Shown here one piece after another: positions 6,524 through 14,431 of a stretch of 17,077 nucleotides of DNA (its first letter is position 1; each line of letters starts with the position of its first letter). Under the pieces are notes generated by a model. It searched no databases. It was not told the DNA's origin and saw only the letters and a list, made by a program, of their open reading frames with translations. The translations under genes were made by a program, and so were the position numbers. Source of the stretch: Chryseobacterium sp. (lineage in GTDB: Bacteria; Bacteroidota; Bacteroidia; Flavobacteriales; Weeksellaceae); NCBI GenBank assembly GCA_030146295.1, contig JASLCD010000462.1, positions 1 through 17,077 of the forward strand, in the 5' to 3' direction.

Positions 6524-9250
6524 ATGAAAAAGTATATTCTTTCACTTGCGGTTGTATCACTTTTCTATACAAAATCTGATGCATGCGCATGGTCAGACCC
6601 TGACTATGATTATTTCAACCTTTTTACGCAAAGCATTATTAAGGATAAGTCTTATCTTCCTTTTCTGCACAATTATTCAGCAAGATTTTATGAAGGGTAC
6701 AACCGGGCGCTGATTCCTGATGATAATATTGAAACCTGGAGAAAGTTCTTCAATAATCAGCTTAGCTATGCTGAGACTCAGAACCTGGTGTACAAGATGG
6801 GCATGAATGACCTGAATGCCTTAAAGAATGGAAGCCCGGCAAATCCTATTTTGCAAAAGCTGGGTTCCGGATTCTACCAAAAATATAAGGAAGGCCTGGA
6901 TTATTTGATCGAAGCCAAGTATCTGGAACCTTATATGAGCATCAATTATGTTGAAAATGAAAATTCTTTTTATTACGACAGAGATGCCAACAGAAAAAAT
7001 GCTACAGCACTTGATTACAATAAAACCATTGCAGCTCTAACATCTTTGTACAATGCAGCAAGAAACCCTGAAATCAAACAGCGTTACGGGTATCAGCTGG
7101 TACGTCTGAATCATTATACCAGAAACTATGATTCTGCAATGCAGGCTTTCAAAACCTATGTTGCTCCGATCAAATTGAAAGGAACAGTTTATTTCATGGC
7201 TCTGGACCAACTGGCAGGAGCACAGAGAGGCCTGGAAATGAACAGTGATGCCAACTGGAATTTCTTTCAGGTCTTCATGAACAGCAAGGACCGTAAGGAA
7301 TCTGCATTTGTTTCTATGAAGCTTTCTGATACGGCATCTTTCAGCAACATCATGAAGAGAGCCAATACGAATGAAGAAAAGAATATGGCTTATTTTCTTT
7401 TAGGGTATGAAGACTTCAACAATCCTATTCCTACTATGGAAAAGATGTACGAAATCAATCCTGACTCGGAGATCCTGAAAGTAATGGCTGCAAGAAGTAT
7501 TAATGAACTGGAAAGAAGTTATCTGCCTACTTATTACTACACTTCAGACGCCGCCAATAGTCCGTATATACAAAGAGGAAAAGCTGATAACAATACTTCT
7601 TCAAAAGACAACAAAGCAACAACTACCTCTGAAGTAAAAGAGGAGAAGCTTTCTTTCTGGCAGAAAATTGTAAGGTTCTTTAAAAATCTTTTCGGAGGTT
7701 CAAAATCTAAAGAATCTGCTGATGGAAAGAAAACGGATCAAAGCGATGACGAACTGCTGGATAATCCAAACAGAATTCCGTTCTATACGACTTCAGGCTA
7801 TGGGTATGATGATAAGATGAAGGACTATCTTGATGACCTTCAAAAATTCACCGATAAAACGAAGGAAAAATCTAAGGATGAATATTGGCAGATTGCAGAT
7901 GCTTATCTTAGATTTCTGAAAAAAGATTACAAAGGAAGTACAGAAATTCTGGAAGATATTAAAACAACGAATCCTGAATATCTGGAAGAAATCAAAAGAA
8001 TGAAAGTTCTGAATGACATTGTTTCACAACCAAGGATTGATGCTGCTTATGAGGATCATCTGATGAAGGACTATGCTGAATATTTCGTTGAGAAAAAGGT
8101 AGTAAAAGACACCACGGCCACAGATAATTACGATTATTATGGTGAAGTGCCGTCTACTGCCGATTTCCTTAAGGATGTTATGGCAAACCGTTATTTCCTT
8201 CAGGGAGAAGACGGAAAGTCATTCCTGATGAATAATAAGCTTTCGGATCTTCAGTACAACCCGAACTCCGGGCTGGTGAAGAGTGTTGAAGAGTTTTACA
8301 GAAAACCTAATAAGACCCAGTTTGAGCAACAGATTATTGCTAAAAACATGGACAGCGTAGGCAATATTGATGCTTTCTTCAATACCATTTACGGAGACAG
8401 AGCAATGAGACTTGCCGATTTTGAGAAGGCAAAATCCTATTATGAAAAAGCGAAAAGCTTTGCCGGTATCCCAAGACAGAATTATGAATGGACAGAAAAG
8501 AATGGCCAGACCATTACCGCCAAACAATATACTCCTGCCGAATATGACGGGTTTAAAAATATTTCAAACCTTGTATTCGGGCATAATGTCTGGGAAAGTT
8601 TCGGAAGTGCAGATACAGAAAGTATGAAAGCCGAGAACTATACCGATTTCCCTTTCATTACAACCAGCATGAACAAGCTTGAGCTGGCGGATGTACTGAT
8701 TCAGCTTAAAAAGATTGGAAACGGAACGGGTGAAAAAGCGGCAAAAGCCAACCAGCTTATCGGAAACCTATTATACAACACCTCTATTTTAGGATACTAC
8801 CGTGAATTGTTTGTAATGGATATTGACAACAGCAACGGAGGTAAATATGATTTCTGGAATACTGACAGAAAGAATCCTTACAAGTATTATTATAAGAACT
8901 TCCTGGACACTTCTTATATTGAACCTGATAACTTTGATCTATCAATCAATTATTATCAAAAAGCTCTTAAGCTTTCCAACAATAAGGAAGAGAAAGCAAG
9001 AATCTTATTCCAGATGGCAAGTGCTGAACAGGGTAAGTATTATCAGTATGAAGCAAAAGCGCCAAAAGATTTTGATTATTCTGATCCGAAGTGGTCTGAG
9101 AAAGAAGATGCCCGCCAAAAGGAAATGGACCATCTTAAAAACCAGAAATACAGAACTTATTTTGCGCAGTTGAAGGCACAGTATTCTGATACGGAAACAA
9201 CGAAAAACCTGATGGGAAGCTGTAGTTATTTCAGCTATTTCATGAAATAA
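6524..9250 (+). CDS. Large secreted helical-repeat (TPR-like) protein, function unknown
   Basis: A 908-aa exported protein that I cannot assign to a named family. The N-terminal signal (1-20) ends at SDA before Cys21; the site is a poor lipobox, so it may be cleaved as an ordinary secretory protein. The mature N-terminus is rich in Trp and Tyr. TPR-like helical pairs are visible at roughly 165-215, 450-500, 615-650 and 803-845. A charged, Ser/Thr/Lys-rich linker at about 350-410 contains an amphipathic helix (FWQKIVRFFKNLF, 378-390) that could touch a membrane. Only two cysteines occur, Cys21 and Cys900. It follows the GH18-like lipoprotein gene by 77 nt and ends at a strong terminator. The two probably work as a pair at the cell envelope. 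Confidence 0.8.
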   Translation: MKKYILSLAVVSLFYTKSDACAWSDPDYDYFNLFTQSIIKDKSYLPFLHNYSARFYEGYNRALIPDDNIETWRKFFNNQLSYAETQNLVYKMGMNDLNALKNGSPANPILQKLGSGFYQKYKEGLDYLIEAKYLEPYMSINYVENENSFYYDRDANRKNATALDYNKTIAALTSLYNAARNPEIKQRYGYQLVRLNHYTRNYDSAMQAFKTYVAPIKLKGTVYFMALDQLAGAQRGLEMNSDANWNFFQVFMNSKDRKESAFVSMKLSDTASFSNIMKRANTNEEKNMAYFLLGYEDFNNPIPTMEKMYEINPDSEILKVMAARSINELERSYLPTYYYTSDAANSPYIQRGKADNNTSSKDNKATTTSEVKEEKLSFWQKIVRFFKNLFGGSKSKESADGKKTDQSDDELLDNPNRIPFYTTSGYGYDDKMKDYLDDLQKFTDKTKEKSKDEYWQIADAYLRFLKKDYKGSTEILEDIKTTNPEYLEEIKRMKVLNDIVSQPRIDAAYEDHLMKDYAEYFVEKKVVKDTTATDNYDYYGEVPSTADFLKDVMANRYFLQGEDGKSFLMNNKLSDLQYNPNSGLVKSVEEFYRKPNKTQFEQQIIAKNMDSVGNIDAFFNTIYGDRAMRLADFEKAKSYYEKAKSFAGIPRQNYEWTEKNGQTITAKQYTPAEYDGFKNISNLVFGHNVWESFGSADTESMKAENYTDFPFITTSMNKLELADVLIQLKKIGNGTGEKAAKANQLIGNLLYNTSILGYYRELFVMDIDNSNGGKYDFWNTDRKNPYKYYYKNFLDTSYIEPDNFDLSINYYQKALKLSNNKEEKARILFQMASAEQGKYYQYEAKAPKDFDYSDPKWSEKEDARQKEMDHLKNQKYRTYFAQLKAQYSDTETTKNLMGSCSYFSYFMK

Positions 9251-9265
9251 TATCACTCCTCATAA

Positions 9266-9295
9266 AAAAAACCTCTGAATCATCAGAGGTTTTTT
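9266..9295. terminator. Bidirectional terminator between convergent genes
   Basis: A perfect 13-bp stem, AAAAAACCTCTGA (9266-9278) with TCAGAGGTTTTTT (9283-9295), around the loop ATCA. T-rich tails are present on both strands. It ends the plus-strand 908-aa gene (stop 9250) and the minus-strand metalloprotease gene (stop at 9315). Confidence 0.92.
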
Positions 9296-9314
9296 ATTTT
9301 TATCTTTTATTGAA

Positions 9315-11570
9315 CTATTTTTTAACAAACTTCGTTGTGCTCTTTTCGTCTTTATTATTAATGGTAATAAAATAGATTCCTTTTACAAGAGTTCCAACAT
9401 TAATTTTACCGTCTCCTATATTTCCTTTTGAAATCAACTGCCCCGGAGCATTAAAGATTTCATACGATGCATTTGAAGCAACATTCAGAACATTCAATAC
9501 ATCCTCTACAGGGTTGGGATAGATCTTCACTGATTTTGCATCATTTTTTGCTTCAGAAACAGCCATTGTACCAGATACTACAGCTTGTTTTACCGCATAA
9601 AATACATTTCCGATAGCAGATACTCTCAAATAAACAGTCTTACCTGCCAGGGATGCAGGGATGAAAACACTAGCCGATCCGTTATTCGGAACTGATGCTG
9701 CAAGATCATTCCAGGTTACTCCACCATCTTCTGTATAATCAATTTTAACATTGGCTGCATTGTATGGAGCGACTGCAGTTCCGGAAACCGTCCATGCGAT
9801 AGTAGAATTTACATTAGGATTAAGTGATGTTGTATTAACTGTAAATGCTGCTGCATTTCCTACTACAATAGTCTGTGTTGCACTAGCTGTCTGTGCCTGC
9901 CCTCCAGGTTTGTTATCTCTTACCGTCACTCTGAAATCCGTAGTTCTGGCTACTGTACTTGCCGCCTCAAACTCAGCTGTATTTTTTACAGCTCCTCCCA
10001 ATACGGTTGCCAGCTTAGGAAAATATCTTGTAGGACTGGCAGTAGGTGCCCAAGACCTGAAATTGGCTCCAGTGGTTGTATTTCCGATATTGCTTTTGGT
10101 TACTCCATTACCTAATTTACTTGGATTTACCTGTTCCCAACAATATGTCAAAGCATCTCCATCCGGATCTGTCGCTGATGCAGTCAATACAAATGCTGTA
10201 GATTTCGGAATGGTATATGTGGTATTCATTGCTGTTACGACAGGTGGATTATTCACAATAGGCGTTTCCACATCGGCAGTTACTCCTACCAGATTCGTCT
10301 GCACCTGCTCAATACTCACACTGTGAAAATAAACATCAGAATGTTTTTGAACATCTGTATTGGGCCCGGTAATTCCAGCATACCCCATAATTGTAGATCC
10401 AGAGCCTGGTTCAACTTCCTGATTCAAAAAGTTCTCGTAGAAGCTGTATGTGTGTGAATCTCCCAACTGGTGCCCCATTTCGTGAGCTACAAAATCAATA
10501 TCAAAAGCGTCTCCACTTGGTGGTAATTGAGCGGTACTGTTTTGGTCCCATGTTCCGCTTACGTAATAATCAATTCCCGGAGAGGTATATCCGCTGCCTT
10601 TATAATTATCTGGACTGGGTGAATTTCCGCAGCTGGTATCAATACTGGTAGACGTATCATTACTTCCTATACAACCAATACAGCCCGCACTTCCGCCACC
10701 TCCTGTCGCACCAAATAAATGCCCGATATCAAAATCTGCATCTGTAACACCATACGCGCCTCCGTGCAATGTATTCATCAGTTCGTTATTCCATTTACAC
10801 ATAAGGTTGGAGGTACTGTAAGGATCATTAGCAGCATCCGAAAATATAAGTGCCGGAGCGTTGATTGCATTCACGTGCACATTGAATTCTTTTTCAAACA
10901 CACCGTTCACTCTTGAGAGAGTGGCATTAATTTGTGTAAGAGCTCCTGCTACTCCTCCGAAGAAAGCAGTATATTCTCCTGTTACAGACATTGCCAATCT
11001 CAGGGTATGAAAAGTTTTATTACTTGATTTTGCTGCAACCCCAGAATTCATCAGCTTCTGCATTCTGGCAATAGCATCTTTATCTTCTTTCGTGCTACAC
11101 ACAAATGCATGTCCGCTCTTATTGGTTTTTCCATGTACGGAATAATAAGATTTGTCAGCAGTTGCCGGTTCTATAAATTCATATTTACCATCGGGGCCAA
11201 TGATCATGGATTGGAAATCATTGGGGGCTATACTGAAACGGATATATTTGGAAGGGTCGTCAGTTCCGATCCCAACATATGAACCTAACTGATATTGATT
11301 AGCCAAAGTTTCATCCATTACCGGAAAGCTGTTGACTGTAAATTTCTCTATTTTTCCTTCAAGAGTCGGAATACTGATGGTGATAGGAGCTCCTTCACCT
11401 ATTTTGGGAGCTCTGAGAAGCTGGGTTCTTATCTGATCTATATCGAGTTTATAATAAACTGAATGATCACTTTTTTTGATGATTTTCTTTTCTGGAATCC
11501 CTGTGCTCCATTGTGCATTTGCTGATATTGCTAAAAATAATACCGGCAAACAAAATAATTTTGTTTTCAT
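9315..11570 (-). CDS. Secreted M12B/reprolysin-type zinc metalloprotease with T9SS sorting domain
   Basis: A 751-aa secreted protease. A signal peptide (1-19, ANA/Q) is followed by a propeptide-like region to about 180 and a metzincin catalytic domain. The zinc site HEMGHQLGDSH (363-373) supplies three His ligands and catalytic Glu364; STIMGYAG with Met395 is the Met-turn. DIGHLFG (281-287) with the Gly-rich run after it is typical of reprolysin-like domains. Cysteines around 297-314 could stabilise a loop. About 440-575 includes a DPDGDALTY cadherin/FN3-like module and about 575-670 another beta domain. The last 75 residues, beginning near KIYPNPVEDVLNV and ending KFVKK, are a type A T9SS sorting domain, so the protein should cross the outer membrane by T9SS and be anchored or released. 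Its substrate is unknown. It is transcribed alone, with a -7 element at 11586. Confidence 0.93.
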   Translation of the reverse strand: MKTKLFCLPVLFLAISANAQWSTGIPEKKIIKKSDHSVYYKLDIDQIRTQLLRAPKIGEGAPITISIPTLEGKIEKFTVNSFPVMDETLANQYQLGSYVGIGTDDPSKYIRFSIAPNDFQSMIIGPDGKYEFIEPATADKSYYSVHGKTNKSGHAFVCSTKEDKDAIARMQKLMNSGVAAKSSNKTFHTLRLAMSVTGEYTAFFGGVAGALTQINATLSRVNGVFEKEFNVHVNAINAPALIFSDAANDPYSTSNLMCKWNNELMNTLHGGAYGVTDADFDIGHLFGATGGGGSAGCIGCIGSNDTSTSIDTSCGNSPSPDNYKGSGYTSPGIDYYVSGTWDQNSTAQLPPSGDAFDIDFVAHEMGHQLGDSHTYSFYENFLNQEVEPGSGSTIMGYAGITGPNTDVQKHSDVYFHSVSIEQVQTNLVGVTADVETPIVNNPPVVTAMNTTYTIPKSTAFVLTASATDPDGDALTYCWEQVNPSKLGNGVTKSNIGNTTTGANFRSWAPTASPTRYFPKLATVLGGAVKNTAEFEAASTVARTTDFRVTVRDNKPGGQAQTASATQTIVVGNAAAFTVNTTSLNPNVNSTIAWTVSGTAVAPYNAANVKIDYTEDGGVTWNDLAASVPNNGSASVFIPASLAGKTVYLRVSAIGNVFYAVKQAVVSGTMAVSEAKNDAKSVKIYPNPVEDVLNVLNVASNASYEIFNAPGQLISKGNIGDGKINVGTLVKGIYFITINNKDEKSTTKFVKK

Positions 11571-11585
11571 TTAATATTTTTTCAA

Positions 11586-11593
11586 CAAATTTA
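11586..11593 (-). promoter_or_regulatory. Probable -7 promoter element of the metalloprotease gene
   Basis: Minus-strand TAAATTTG matches TAnnTTTG exactly, 15 nt upstream of the start codon at 11568-11570. It predicts a leader of only about 10 nt. No convincing -33 TTTG was found at the normal distance, so confidence is limited in this AT-rich segment. Confidence 0.4.
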
Positions 11594-11667
11594 AATATTC
11601 ATTAAAAAAAACACTAAATAACGTGCAAAAAATTAAAAACAGACACAAAAAAGCAAATTATAAAAAT

Positions 11668-11711
11668 ATATTCTTAAAAAATTATTATAATAATTGAATT
11701 TTAAAGAATAT
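11668..11711 (-). terminator. AT-only nested hairpin after the iron-permease-family gene
   Basis: The outer arms ATATTCTT (11668-11675) and AAGAATAT (11704-11711) enclose a perfect 16-bp palindrome, AATTATTATAATAATT (11680-11695). On the minus strand it lies 14 nt beyond the stop of the 164-aa gene and is followed by a T run. It could be a weak terminator or simply AT-rich spacer with dyad symmetry. Confidence 0.4.
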
Positions 11712-11725
11712 TTTTAACCAAAAGC

Positions 11726-12220
11726 CTATTTATTTTTGGTTCCTTGTTTTTGCATCCATTCTTCATGTCTTCTTTTGAAGAATTCGTATTTGTAATCCTG
11801 ATTTCTCTGTGCGGCATCAATAGAATGGGATGTATGAATATCCGCATCTTTTTTAGCAAGTTCGGCCAGTTTTTCATAATAGTGGTGAAGCTGGTCAAGT
11901 TCTGCTTCGGTAAGATCTTCGATATCTACAATTCTGTTGCTGGCTTTTTCGTGGGCGGCTATAATTTCGTTCAGTTTGATCTGTATCGCTTTTGAATCTT
12001 TATTCTGAGCTTTCTGAATAAGGAATACCATCAGAAAAGTAATGATTGTAGTTCCTGTGTTGATAACAAGCTGCCATGTTTCTGAGTAATTAAAAAAAGG
12101 ACCTGTAACGGCCCATATCACTACGATAAGAAAAGCTGCAATAAAAGCAGGTGGGCTCCCCGTAAATTTTACAGCCCAGTTTGAAAATTTTTCAAAAAAA
12201 TGATGATCCCTATGACCCAT
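11726..12220 (-). CDS. Low-affinity iron permease family protein (small membrane protein)
   Basis: A 164-aa protein resembling the bacterial members of the low-affinity iron permease family (PF04120, named after yeast Fet4). The N-terminal region has a basic/His-rich start (MGHRDHHFF), a first membrane segment at about 23-43 containing WAVTGP, and a second at about 49-69 containing the conserved WQLVINTGTT and FLMVFLIQ. The QNKDSKAIQIKLNEII stretch (72-87) follows, then a charged helical tail with LTEAELDQ, His residues and KEEF-like heptads. Real iron transport by these short bacterial proteins is poorly established. It is the last gene of the minus-strand iron-associated cluster, 107 nt after the PepSY-TM gene, which supports a metal-related role. 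A near -7 match (TACATTTA, minus strand of 12241-12248) may give it its own promoter. Confidence 0.88.
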   Translation of the reverse strand: MGHRDHHFFEKFSNWAVKFTGSPPAFIAAFLIVVIWAVTGPFFNYSETWQLVINTGTTIITFLMVFLIQKAQNKDSKAIQIKLNEIIAAHEKASNRIVDIEDLTEAELDQLHHYYEKLAELAKKDADIHTSHSIDAAQRNQDYKYEFFKRRHEEWMQKQGTKNK

Positions 12221-12327
12221 AGCCTTTGTTTTTTATATACTAAATGTATAAAAAATTAATATGAAATCATAAAAAGGACAGGATATAAAGTACCACATAC
12301 CTCCGGCTATTTCCAATTCCTGTATTT

Positions 12328-13524
12328 TTACTTCATTTTTCTGAATCTATGCCACCAGATCAGGAAACCGGTTACCGGCAATGAACAGCCGATAAGAGAA
12401 ACTATAAAGTAGAGAATAATACTTGGCAGCCCCATGATTTCTCCCGTATGCAAAGGTTTTGCTAAAGCTGTAAACTGTTTGTTCAAAGGTTTATCCGAGA
12501 ATAATTCTTTTGTTTTGAACGCTCCCGTTTTATCAAATGTCACTTCATCCGGGAGCATCATACCAAGGAAGTTTTGTGTGCTGGTCTTGATAACCACATA
12601 TCTCGGATTTTCTTTATTGGGAAGCTGTATACTTGTGACAGCAGCATAAGGCAGGTGATGATCCGCCCGTTTTACAATCTTATCCACAGAAGCGGAACTA
12701 ATGTTTTTCAGGTTTTTCTTTTCATCCTGTTTCTGAAGCATATCTTCAAGAAGTCCACCGAAGGCATCATCTCCATTATCTTTTTCTTTGGAAATATGAT
12801 CAATCGACGATCCTCCAAGGCTTATGATAAGAATATTCTTCACCCATGGATAGGTTACATACAATCCGGTAACGGCAATAAAGAACAGGATCAGAAAAGT
12901 ATAAAATCCCAGTGTATTGTGCAGATCATAATTGATCCTCTGAAATTTTGCTTTGAACATGACAGTCAATCCCTGTCTTAAAAATTTCAGTTTTTTGGGA
13001 AGCCAGAGAATCAATCCTGAAATGAGCAGAATGCAGAATATAAGAACCGAAGCTCCTACAATCTGTCTTCCTGCATTTCCCATCATCAGATTTCTGTGAA
13101 GATCCAGCACCGTTTCAAAGAACCTACCGGAACCCACATCCGGCTGTCCCAGCACTTCTCCTGTATATTGATTATAGTAAGTGCTTTTGTCCAAATTATT
13201 TTCGCGATACCCGATCACATAGCTTTTCCCTTTATCATCCGGAATCATAAGGGAAGTAAGTTCTTTATTCTGTTTTAATAATTCTGTCTGGATAAGATCA
13301 GGGTTCATTGCTTTTCCTGAACCCGGGTTTATGTATATTTTGTCTCTGTTGCTAAAATCACTAATCTGATTTTTGAATGCATAAAGACATCCGGTAAGGC
13401 ACATCACAAAAACAATACTGCTTGATAAAAGTCCCAGCCAGAGATGAACGATCCACATCAGGTATTTTGTAACCGATTCGTTTTTTCTTCTTTTCCTGTA
13501 AAGGCTTTTAAGTAATATGCTCAT
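12328..13524 (-). CDS. PepSY-TM domain membrane protein, probable iron/siderophore uptake partner
   Basis: A 398-aa inner-membrane protein of the PepSY-associated TM family, often found beside TonB-dependent siderophore receptors and proposed to act in ferrisiderophore reduction or release. Four membrane segments are visible at about 22-49, 154-176, 203-225 and 366-392, with two extracytoplasmic PepSY-like regions (about 60-130 and 235-355). Conserved His residues sit next to or within the membrane segments: His27, His143 (LDLHRNL), His202 (NYDLHNTLG) and His359 (LHTGEIMG). They are plausible heme or metal ligands. The C-terminus ends in the family's WWHRFRK. It lies 271 nt downstream of the Spy-like gene, and a 35-bp inverted repeat ends 12 nt before its ATG, so it is probably regulated separately from the receptor. 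Confidence 0.9.
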   Translation of the reverse strand: MSILLKSLYRKRRKNESVTKYLMWIVHLWLGLLSSSIVFVMCLTGCLYAFKNQISDFSNRDKIYINPGSGKAMNPDLIQTELLKQNKELTSLMIPDDKGKSYVIGYRENNLDKSTYYNQYTGEVLGQPDVGSGRFFETVLDLHRNLMMGNAGRQIVGASVLIFCILLISGLILWLPKKLKFLRQGLTVMFKAKFQRINYDLHNTLGFYTFLILFFIAVTGLYVTYPWVKNILIISLGGSSIDHISKEKDNGDDAFGGLLEDMLQKQDEKKNLKNISSASVDKIVKRADHHLPYAAVTSIQLPNKENPRYVVIKTSTQNFLGMMLPDEVTFDKTGAFKTKELFSDKPLNKQFTALAKPLHTGEIMGLPSIILYFIVSLIGCSLPVTGFLIWWHRFRKMK

Positions 13525-13536
13525 TGTTTAACAGCA

Positions 13537-13571
13537 AAAACATTAAGACAGTATTACTGCCTTAATGTTTT
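13537..13571 (-). promoter_or_regulatory. 35-bp inverted repeat just before the PepSY-TM start codon
   Basis: AAAACATTAAG (13537-13547) pairs perfectly with CTTAATGTTTT (13561-13571). Inside it, after one A/C mismatch, CAGT pairs with ACTG around the loop ATT. On the minus strand the stem is followed by TTTTTGCTG and then the ATG 12 nt after the stem. The shape is that of a terminator or attenuator, but its place directly before a start codon also fits an operator for a dimeric regulator or a translation-controlling hairpin. Confidence 0.7.
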
Positions 13572-13749
13572 AAATTAAAATTGATATGAATAAATTAAAA
13601 AAAGTTAATACAAATTCGGGTAAGGAAGCATGAAGCTTTTGATGGGAGTTATTGGAGTATAAAAGATTACTGACCTAACTTTAATCTACTTTCACCAAAT
13701 TGAATAAGTTTTCTTAAAAGTAGTAAGAACTTTTAGCCCAATATCATAT

Positions 13750-13779
13750 CCATCTCCTTCTTCCTGCTTCCAGCCCTCA
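13750..13779 (-). repeat. Purine-rich GGAAG/GGAGA short-repeat segment
   Basis: The minus strand carries a run of imperfect 7-8 nt units (GGCTGGAAG, CAGGAAGA, AGGAGATGG) 17 nt after the stop of the Spy-like gene. Similar GGAAG-type intergenic strings are, from memory, frequent in Chryseobacterium and related genomes. No coding potential is apparent. Whether it is a dispersed repeat was not tested. Confidence 0.4.
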
Positions 13780-13795
13780 CTGGTATCAATGTCGT

Positions 13796-14413
13796 TTATT
13801 TTCTTCCTTTGAACTGAACCTCTTTTACGATGTCTTCAAATTTTGTATAGTGTTCAGGACTCAGTGCTTTCTGAATCGCAGCTTTTCTCTGGGTATCAAA
13901 TTTCTCCCAGTATTCTTTGGCCAGATCATTATTTCCGTGATATACATCATGAGCATCATTGAAGGCTTTTTCAAAAGCATCGTTTGCAGCATTTACTACT
14001 TTGAACTCCTCTTCAGAAAGCTGTGCTTCCGTTTTGATTCTTTCTAATAATGCATTGTCATATCGTGGTCTTTTTCTGGAATTTTCATCCATAAATTTAT
14101 TGAACTTTTCCATCTGCGGACCGTCTAAAATGGTGGCCATTTCGATAGACTGCTGTGCTCTCAGTTCTTCATTCTTTATGCCTAAAGCGACACGGTCCAT
14201 ATTCCCCCCCTGAGCTTTTGCTGCCTGGAAGTTCTGCTCCTGAAGCTGCTGATATTTTGCAGTGATTTCATTAAAGTTTTTTTCCTGTTCAGCAGTAAGT
14301 TTCACCTCAGTTTTGAACTGATTATAGTCTATTCCTTTCTTTTTGTCTCCGGAGCACGAGACAGCTGCTGCACCCATTGCCAATGCGAAGAATATTGTTT
14401 TGATACTTTTCAT
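13796..14413 (-). CDS. Spy/LTxxQ-like helical lipoprotein
   Basis: A 205-aa predicted lipoprotein with a signal sequence and lipobox Cys20 (AVSC). The mature protein is almost wholly helical and charged. LTxxQ-like motifs recur at the start of helices: LTAEQ (39-43), LSEEE (132-136) and LSPEH (184-188). This suggests a relative of the periplasmic Spy/CpxP group, which bind unfolded proteins or metals; I cannot confirm the family. The gene starts 18 nt after the siderophore receptor stop codon, so it is very likely co-transcribed with it. A 271-nt gap separates it from the PepSY-TM gene. Its place between two iron-uptake genes hints at an envelope role tied to the receptor. Confidence 0.8.
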   Translation of the reverse strand: MKSIKTIFFALAMGAAAVSCSGDKKKGIDYNQFKTEVKLTAEQEKNFNEITAKYQQLQEQNFQAAKAQGGNMDRVALGIKNEELRAQQSIEMATILDGPQMEKFNKFMDENSRKRPRYDNALLERIKTEAQLSEEEFKVVNAANDAFEKAFNDAHDVYHGNNDLAKEYWEKFDTQRKAAIQKALSPEHYTKFEDIVKEVQFKGRK

Positions 14414-14431
14414 ATAAAATAATTTTGTGGA

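Noticed and set aside
9751..10326. Long open frame (191 aa) on the plus strand, opposite the metalloprotease gene
   Set aside because: It lies wholly antisense to a well-supported protease in the Ala/Thr/Val-rich beta domains. Its sequence is a hydrophobic mirror of those codons, with no family match and no promoter.
12278..12323. Possible terminator after the PepSY-TM gene (TCCTGT pairing with ACAGGA)
   Set aside because: The stem is only 6 bp with a loop of more than 30 nt, which is too weak to call although a T run follows on the minus strand.
13696..13703. Minus-strand TCAATTTG as a promoter for the PepSY-TM gene
   Set aside because: It differs from TAnnTTTG at one key base and lies about 170 nt from the start codon, so the promoter of that gene remains unlocated.
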